Shown here piece by piece: positions 59,334 through 64,000 of a stretch of 64,000 bases of DNA (within the stretch, counting starts at the first letter, position 1; each line of letters begins with the position of its first letter). A program made the position numbers and the translations under genes. The notes under the pieces were generated by a model. That model searched no databases. It was not told the DNA's origin and was given only the letters and a program-made list of their open reading frames with translations. The stretch is from an uncultured Dorea sp. (lineage in GTDB: Bacteria; Bacillota; Clostridia; Lachnospirales; Lachnospiraceae): contig CAMSTW010000009.1 of assembly GCA_947063855.1 (NCBI GenBank), positions 1 through 64,000 of the forward strand. The letters run 5' to 3'.

Positions 59334-61271
59334 TTATAATCTTGCTTTCTTCTTATGAATATTCCGGATTGTCCTTTTCTTCCCGGGATGCTGGCCGCGT
59401 CTGTCCTTCCCGGCTCCTTCCTGCTTCTTCGTATCAGAATGCAGGACTGCACGGGTGTCTCTGCCAGATTCTTCACGCCGCGGACGGATCAGGCACTGCT
59501 TCCCATACCCGATCAGATCTGTGCGTCCGGCCTTCTTAAGCGCCTCGGCAACCAGCTCATAATTCTTCGGGTTCCGATATTGGATCAATGCGCGCTGCAT
59601 GGCCTTCTCATGAGGATTCTTCGGCACATACACCGGCTTCATGTCCCGCGGATCCACCCCTGTATAATACATACAGGTAGATATCGTCGACGGCGTCGGA
59701 TAGAAATCCTGCACCTGCTCAGGCATATAGCCAAGGTCCCGCAGATACTCTGCCAAACGAACTGCCTCCTTCATCGTCGAACCGGGATGGGAGGACATCA
59801 GATACGGGACCAGATACTGCTCCTTGTGTATCTGCCGGCTGATGGCGTAATATTTGTCGGCAAAGGCCTGATACACCTGGTTCCCGGGCTTCCCCATCTT
59901 CTCAAGAACCGTATCCGACACATGCTCCGGCGCGACTTTCAGCTGCCCGCTCACATGATGCTCACATAATTCCCTGAAAAAGGTATCGTCCGGATCCGCC
60001 ATTACATAGTCAAACCTGATACCGGAGCGGATGAATACCTTCTTGACGCCGGGGAGTTCCCGCAGTCGCCTGAGCAAGGTGACATAGTCCCGGTGATCGA
60101 CTCTTAAGTTCCGGCAGGGTCCGGGGTAGAGACACTGCCTGTCCTTACAGACTCCGCATCTTAGCTGCTTCTCGCAGGAGGGCTGCCGGAAATTCGCCGT
60201 AGGGCCTCCCACATCGTGGATATATCCTTTGAATTCCTCATCCCAGATAAACTGTCCTGCCTCCGCAAGCAGGGATTCATGGCTTCGGGTCTGAAGGATG
60301 CGCCCCTGGTGGAAAGTCAGTGCACAGAAATTACATCCGCCAAAGCACCCCCGGCTGCTGATCAGGCTGAACTTCACCTCCGCGATGGCCGGTACGCCGC
60401 CCGCCGCCTCGTAGGACGGATGATACGTCCGCATGTAAGGATAACTGTAGACCCGGTCCATCTCCGCCTGACTAAGGGGCAGAGACGGCGGATTCTGTAC
60501 CACGTACAAATGCTCCCCATACGGCTCCACAAGCCTCTTTCCTGCGTATGGGTCGGTATTGCAGTATTGTGTATAGAAGCTTCTGGCGTATAGAAGCTTA
60601 TCCGCAGCCATCTCCTCATATCCCGGGAGGACCACCCCGTCGTAGACGCTTCCGGCATCCTTCGTCTTATAGACGGTTCCCGGAATATAAGTAATGTCCC
60701 GGATATCAAGCCCGGCATCCAGCGCTTCTGCAATCTCCACGATGGAACGCTCACCCATCCCGTAGGAGATCAGGTCGGCGCCCGCATCCAGAAGAACGGA
60801 ACGCTTCAACCGGTCCGACCAGTAATCATAGTGGGCAAGCCGTCTGAGACTGGCCTCGATACCGCCCAGGATCACAGGCGTGCGCTTATACGTCCGGCGG
60901 ATCAGATTGCCGTAGACTACCGCCGCATAATCCGGCCGCCGCCCCATCTGGCCGCCCGGGGTAAATGCATCCGTCTTTCGCGGCTTCTTCGACACGGAAT
61001 AGTGGTTCACCATAGAATCCATATTGCCGGCGGAAACAAGGAATCCAAGCCTTGGCTCGCCAAACACCGTGATGCTTTCCGGATCTTTCCAGTCCGGCTG
61101 GGCGATGATTCCCACCCGGTATCCATAAGCCTCCAGGACCCGGGTAATGATGGCGTGTCCAAAGGAGGGATGATCTACATAAGCGTCTCCCGACACATAG
61201 ACAAAATCCACCTGATTCCATCCCCGTTCTTCCATATCCTGCCTGCAGACAGGCAAAAATCCTGTTCCCAT
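59334..61271 (-). CDS. YgiQ-type radical SAM protein
   Basis: SSRGCFGGCNFCALTFHQGRILQTRSHESL; YVSGDAYVDHPSFGHAIITRVLEAYGYRVGIIAQPDW. Confidence 0.96.
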   Translation of the reverse strand: MGTGFLPVCRQDMEERGWNQVDFVYVSGDAYVDHPSFGHAIITRVLEAYGYRVGIIAQPDWKDPESITVFGEPRLGFLVSAGNMDSMVNHYSVSKKPRKTDAFTPGGQMGRRPDYAAVVYGNLIRRTYKRTPVILGGIEASLRRLAHYDYWSDRLKRSVLLDAGADLISYGMGERSIVEIAEALDAGLDIRDITYIPGTVYKTKDAGSVYDGVVLPGYEEMAADKLLYARSFYTQYCNTDPYAGKRLVEPYGEHLYVVQNPPSLPLSQAEMDRVYSYPYMRTYHPSYEAAGGVPAIAEVKFSLISSRGCFGGCNFCALTFHQGRILQTRSHESLLAEAGQFIWDEEFKGYIHDVGGPTANFRQPSCEKQLRCGVCKDRQCLYPGPCRNLRVDHRDYVTLLRRLRELPGVKKVFIRSGIRFDYVMADPDDTFFRELCEHHVSGQLKVAPEHVSDTVLEKMGKPGNQVYQAFADKYYAISRQIHKEQYLVPYLMSSHPGSTMKEAVRLAEYLRDLGYMPEQVQDFYPTPSTISTCMYYTGVDPRDMKPVYVPKNPHEKAMQRALIQYRNPKNYELVAEALKKAGRTDLIGYGKQCLIRPRREESGRDTRAVLHSDTKKQEGAGKDRRGQHPGKKRTIRNIHKKKARL

Positions 61272-61320
61272 CTATCATCCCCCGTACATTTCCTTCTTAA
61301 CTTCCATGTCCTGTTCCTGT

Positions 61321-62004
61321 CTATAGTATCTCGTATGTTTCCTTCCTGATATCATCATACCCGCAGATATAGTAATCCGCAAGGCTTCTCTTCTTCTCTT
61401 CCTGATTCTTTGAGGCTTCATCGTACACGGCGCATACCTTCATCCCCGCATTCTTTCCTGCCAGGATACCCATCGGTACATCCTCGAACACAAGGCAGTG
61501 TTCCGGCCTGACGCCCAGCTCTTTCGCAACCATAAGATACACATCCGGAGCCGGCTTGCCTTTCGCCGCCTCACAGGCCGTCCGCACCACGTCGAAGCAC
61601 TCCGACACGCCCAGGGACTTAAGGGTATCGTCCACCAGGCCCCTGCCGTTGCTGGTCGCAATCCCGATCTTCTTCCCCTGAGAACGCAGCTCCTTTATGA
61701 ATTCATAGACGCCCGTTTTCAGAGGCGCCTCGTGCATATACCGCTCATAAGCCATCTCGGTCCATTCCTCCATGATCTGCTCCGGTGTGCGTTCAAGGGC
61801 GGGGAACATCTCAAGAAACAGCCTGGCAACCTCCGAGAAGCTCATCCCCTCCATCTCATCCGGAAAACGTTCCGGCGCAGTCAGATGATGCCTCTTATAG
61901 AAATCCACATCCACAGAGGGCCAGATCCACATAGAGTCGATCAGAGTCCCGTCCATATCAAAGATTACAGCCTCAATATCCTCAAGCATCTTCGTTTTTA
62001 ACAT
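61321..62004 (-). CDS. HAD-family phosphatase (beta-PGM-like)
   Basis: AVIFDMDGTLIDSMWIW; IGIATSNGRGLVDD; VFEDVPMGILAGKNAGM. Confidence 0.94.
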   Translation of the reverse strand: MLKTKMLEDIEAVIFDMDGTLIDSMWIWPSVDVDFYKRHHLTAPERFPDEMEGMSFSEVARLFLEMFPALERTPEQIMEEWTEMAYERYMHEAPLKTGVYEFIKELRSQGKKIGIATSNGRGLVDDTLKSLGVSECFDVVRTACEAAKGKPAPDVYLMVAKELGVRPEHCLVFEDVPMGILAGKNAGMKVCAVYDEASKNQEEKKRSLADYYICGYDDIRKETYEIL

Positions 62005-62722
62005 TCTCTAACTCCTTCTCTGTAAGAGGCCGGTATTCGCCCGGCTTCAGTTCCTTATCGAGCACCAGGCTGCCCATACGCTCCCGCCGCAGATAGACGA
62101 CCTCCTTGCCTATGGCCTGAAACATACGCTTCACCTGATGATACTTTCCTTCCTGTATGGTAAGCAGGATCTCCGATTCACTGCCGCTTCGGAGAATCTC
62201 AAGACGGGCGGGCATCGTCAGCTCCCCGGCGCCGGGGGCGCCGATATCCACGCCCGCGGCAAATCCTGCGGCGTCTTCTTCGGTCACACATCCCCGAATC
62301 CTTGCATAATAAGTCTTGTCCACATGATGCCTGGGAGACAGCAGGCGGTGCGCCAGCTGTCCGTCATTGGTGATCAGAAGAAGACCTTCGGTATCCTTAT
62401 CAAGCCTTCCTGCCGGGAACAGATCCTTACGCTTCCTGTCCCGGATCAGGTCTATGACCGTTGTCTCCCGCAGATCCTCCGTTGCAGAGACCACTCCGGC
62501 CGGCTTGTTCAGCATATAATATTCATAAGAAACATAGTCGATCCTCCTGCCGTCCACGAACACCTGGTCATCCTCTTCCTTAAGCTTATGCTCCGGAGCT
62601 TTCACAATCTTCTGGTTCACCATAACCTGTCCCTTGCGGATATATCTTTTAACCTCCTGGCGGGTTCCAATCCCCATGTCCGCCAGATACTTATCCAGAC
62701 GTATCATCAGCGCAGCCTCCAT
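61982..62722 (-). CDS. RsuA/RluB-family rRNA pseudouridine synthase
   Basis: S4 domain; PAGRLDKDTEGLLLITNDGQLAHRLLSPRHHVDKTYYARI. Confidence 0.95.
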   Translation of the reverse strand: MEAALMIRLDKYLADMGIGTRQEVKRYIRKGQVMVNQKIVKAPEHKLKEEDDQVFVDGRRIDYVSYEYYMLNKPAGVVSATEDLRETTVIDLIRDRKRKDLFPAGRLDKDTEGLLLITNDGQLAHRLLSPRHHVDKTYYARIRGCVTEEDAAGFAAGVDIGAPGAGELTMPARLEILRSGSESEILLTIQEGKYHQVKRMFQAIGKEVVYLRRERMGSLVLDKELKPGEYRPLTEKELENVKNEDA

Positions 62723-64000
62723 CCCGGCAGATACTTATTCTTAAGGACGCCGCCTCCAAGCTTGCCCCACCCAAGCGGAAATCCATCCACACAGACGAGC
62801 CTCCATCCCTTCTCCTTCGCAGAAACCAGCTCCTCCACATCCAGCGTCTCTCCCTTCAGATAACGCAGCACCCGCGCATCCTCCGCCGGAAAATCCAGAC
62901 AGCGGGCATATTCTGTCTTCCTGAGACACATGGCCAGCGCCTGGCTTGGCTCAAAACGGTTCTTCTTAAGCTCGCCTAACAGAAGTCCCGTTCTAAGGAA
63001 ACGGATTCCCCTGACATCCGGAAGATCCAAGGGCATGTAATAGATGCGCTCTTTGCGAATGTCCAGCCGCCTGCCGTCAATCTCCCAGGAAACATCCCTG
63101 AGGAACTCTGCCAGAGGTTCCGGTATCTTCGCCCCGCCTCCGGTCTTTACAGAACCCGCTTTTATCATTTCCCGGGATTCCTGACCCAAGTCCTCTGTCT
63201 CCTTCTTAAGCAGCGCCACATAATGCCCTTCGCCCTTCATCCTATGGGGGAAGATCCGCACAGTCTTCTTAAGCTCCTCATCGGGATGCCGGGCCAGCCC
63301 CGGCATCCCCGGGGTAAATCCCTCATAAGGCGCGATCTTCAGAATCTGAAACTTCGGATTCTGCTCTCTCAGCAGGGAGATGATCTGCTCGTTCTCCCTT
63401 CCGTCAAAGGTACAGGTGGAATACAGCAAAAGCCCTCCCGGCTTTAGCATCTGCGCCGCCCCAAGGATGATGCTCCTCTGGATATTGCAGAAATATTCCG
63501 GCCCGTGTTCCTCCCAGGCCTTCACCATCTTGTGCTCCTTGCGGAACATGCCTTCCCCGGAGCAGGGTGCGTCGATTAATATCTTGTCAAAGTATTCCGG
63601 AAAATACTGTATAAGTCTTCCCGGTTCCTCACTCAAGACCAGCACATTGCCAATCCCAAATACTTCTATATTCTTAAGCAGTCCTTTCGCCCTTGAACTG
63701 CTGATATCATTGGCAACAAGCAGTCCATCCCCCAAAAGTCTTGCGCCAAGCTCTGTCGCCTTCCCTCCCGGCGCCGCGCAGACATCCAGAACCTTGTCCC
63801 CCGGCTCTATGGGCAGCCGGTTTGCCGGCGTCATGGCGCTTGGCTCCTGCAGATAATACAATCCGGCAAAATAATATGGGTGCCTGGCGGGCGATACCGT
63901 CTCCCCGTCATAATAGAACCCGTTCTCAATCCACGGAACCGGGGTAATCTCAAAGGGGCAGATCTTCTGAAACTCCTCCACAGAGATCTTACTTGTATTC
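62707..64000 (-). CDS. RsmB/RsmF-family rRNA (cytosine-C5) methyltransferase, 5' end beyond window
   Basis: VLDVCAAPGGKATELGARL; KILIDAPCSGEGMFRKE; reading frame stays open to position 64000 (NTSKISVEEFQ). Confidence 0.93.
   Translation of the reverse strand, partial: NTSKISVEEFQKICPFEITPVPWIENGFYYDGETVSPARHPYYFAGLYYLQEPSAMTPANRLPIEPGDKVLDVCAAPGGKATELGARLLGDGLLVANDISSSRAKGLLKNIEVFGIGNVLVLSEEPGRLIQYFPEYFDKILIDAPCSGEGMFRKEHKMVKAWEEHGPEYFCNIQRSIILGAAQMLKPGGLLLYSTCTFDGRENEQIISLLREQNPKFQILKIAPYEGFTPGMPGLARHPDEELKKTVRIFPHRMKGEGHYVALLKKETEDLGQESREMIKAGSVKTGGGAKIPEPLAEFLRDVSWEIDGRRLDIRKERIYYMPLDLPDVRGIRFLRTGLLLGELKKNRFEPSQALAMCLRKTEYARCLDFPAEDARVLRYLKGETLDVEELVSAKEKGWRLVCVDGFPLGWGKLGGGVLKNKYLPGWRLR

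Overview
64-kb chromosomal window that looks like a Firmicutes/Lachnospiraceae-type genome (inferred from gene content only). It has two parts. (1) ~1-12.5 kb is an accessory, partly decayed region. It holds three AAA-ATPase/PD-(D/E)XK-type genes (one lacking the nuclease half), a 3'-end fossil of a fourth, an ECF sigma/anti-sigma pair, an orphan 362-codon ORF, an XRE regulator, and remnants and short repeats. (2) ~12.5-64 kb is mostly core: radC, mreBCD-PBP2-minCDE-rodA, mgsA, yggS-sepF-ylmH-lspA-rluD, ttcA-like, a Xer-type recombinase, a LysM/lexA divergent SOS pair, obg-rpmA-prp-rplU, lysC-type aspartokinase, a his operon (hisZ-G-D-B-IE), recU, and several radical SAM and RNA-modification genes. 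Main items for a second look: a ~228-nt structured-RNA candidate between lexA and rsfS; a dense LexA-box array with three boxes at exact 13-bp spacing; the ATPase/nuclease paralog island with a fossil copy next to a ~50-bp palindromic repeat found twice; two independent 41-bp tandem duplications of gene 3' ends; a degenerate HisF-like domain fused to HisIE; a hemerythrin-(CheX-like)-receiver fusion beside an orphan molybdoenzyme; and a possible terminal CRISPR-like repeat at the left edge. All family calls are by eye; no database search was run.
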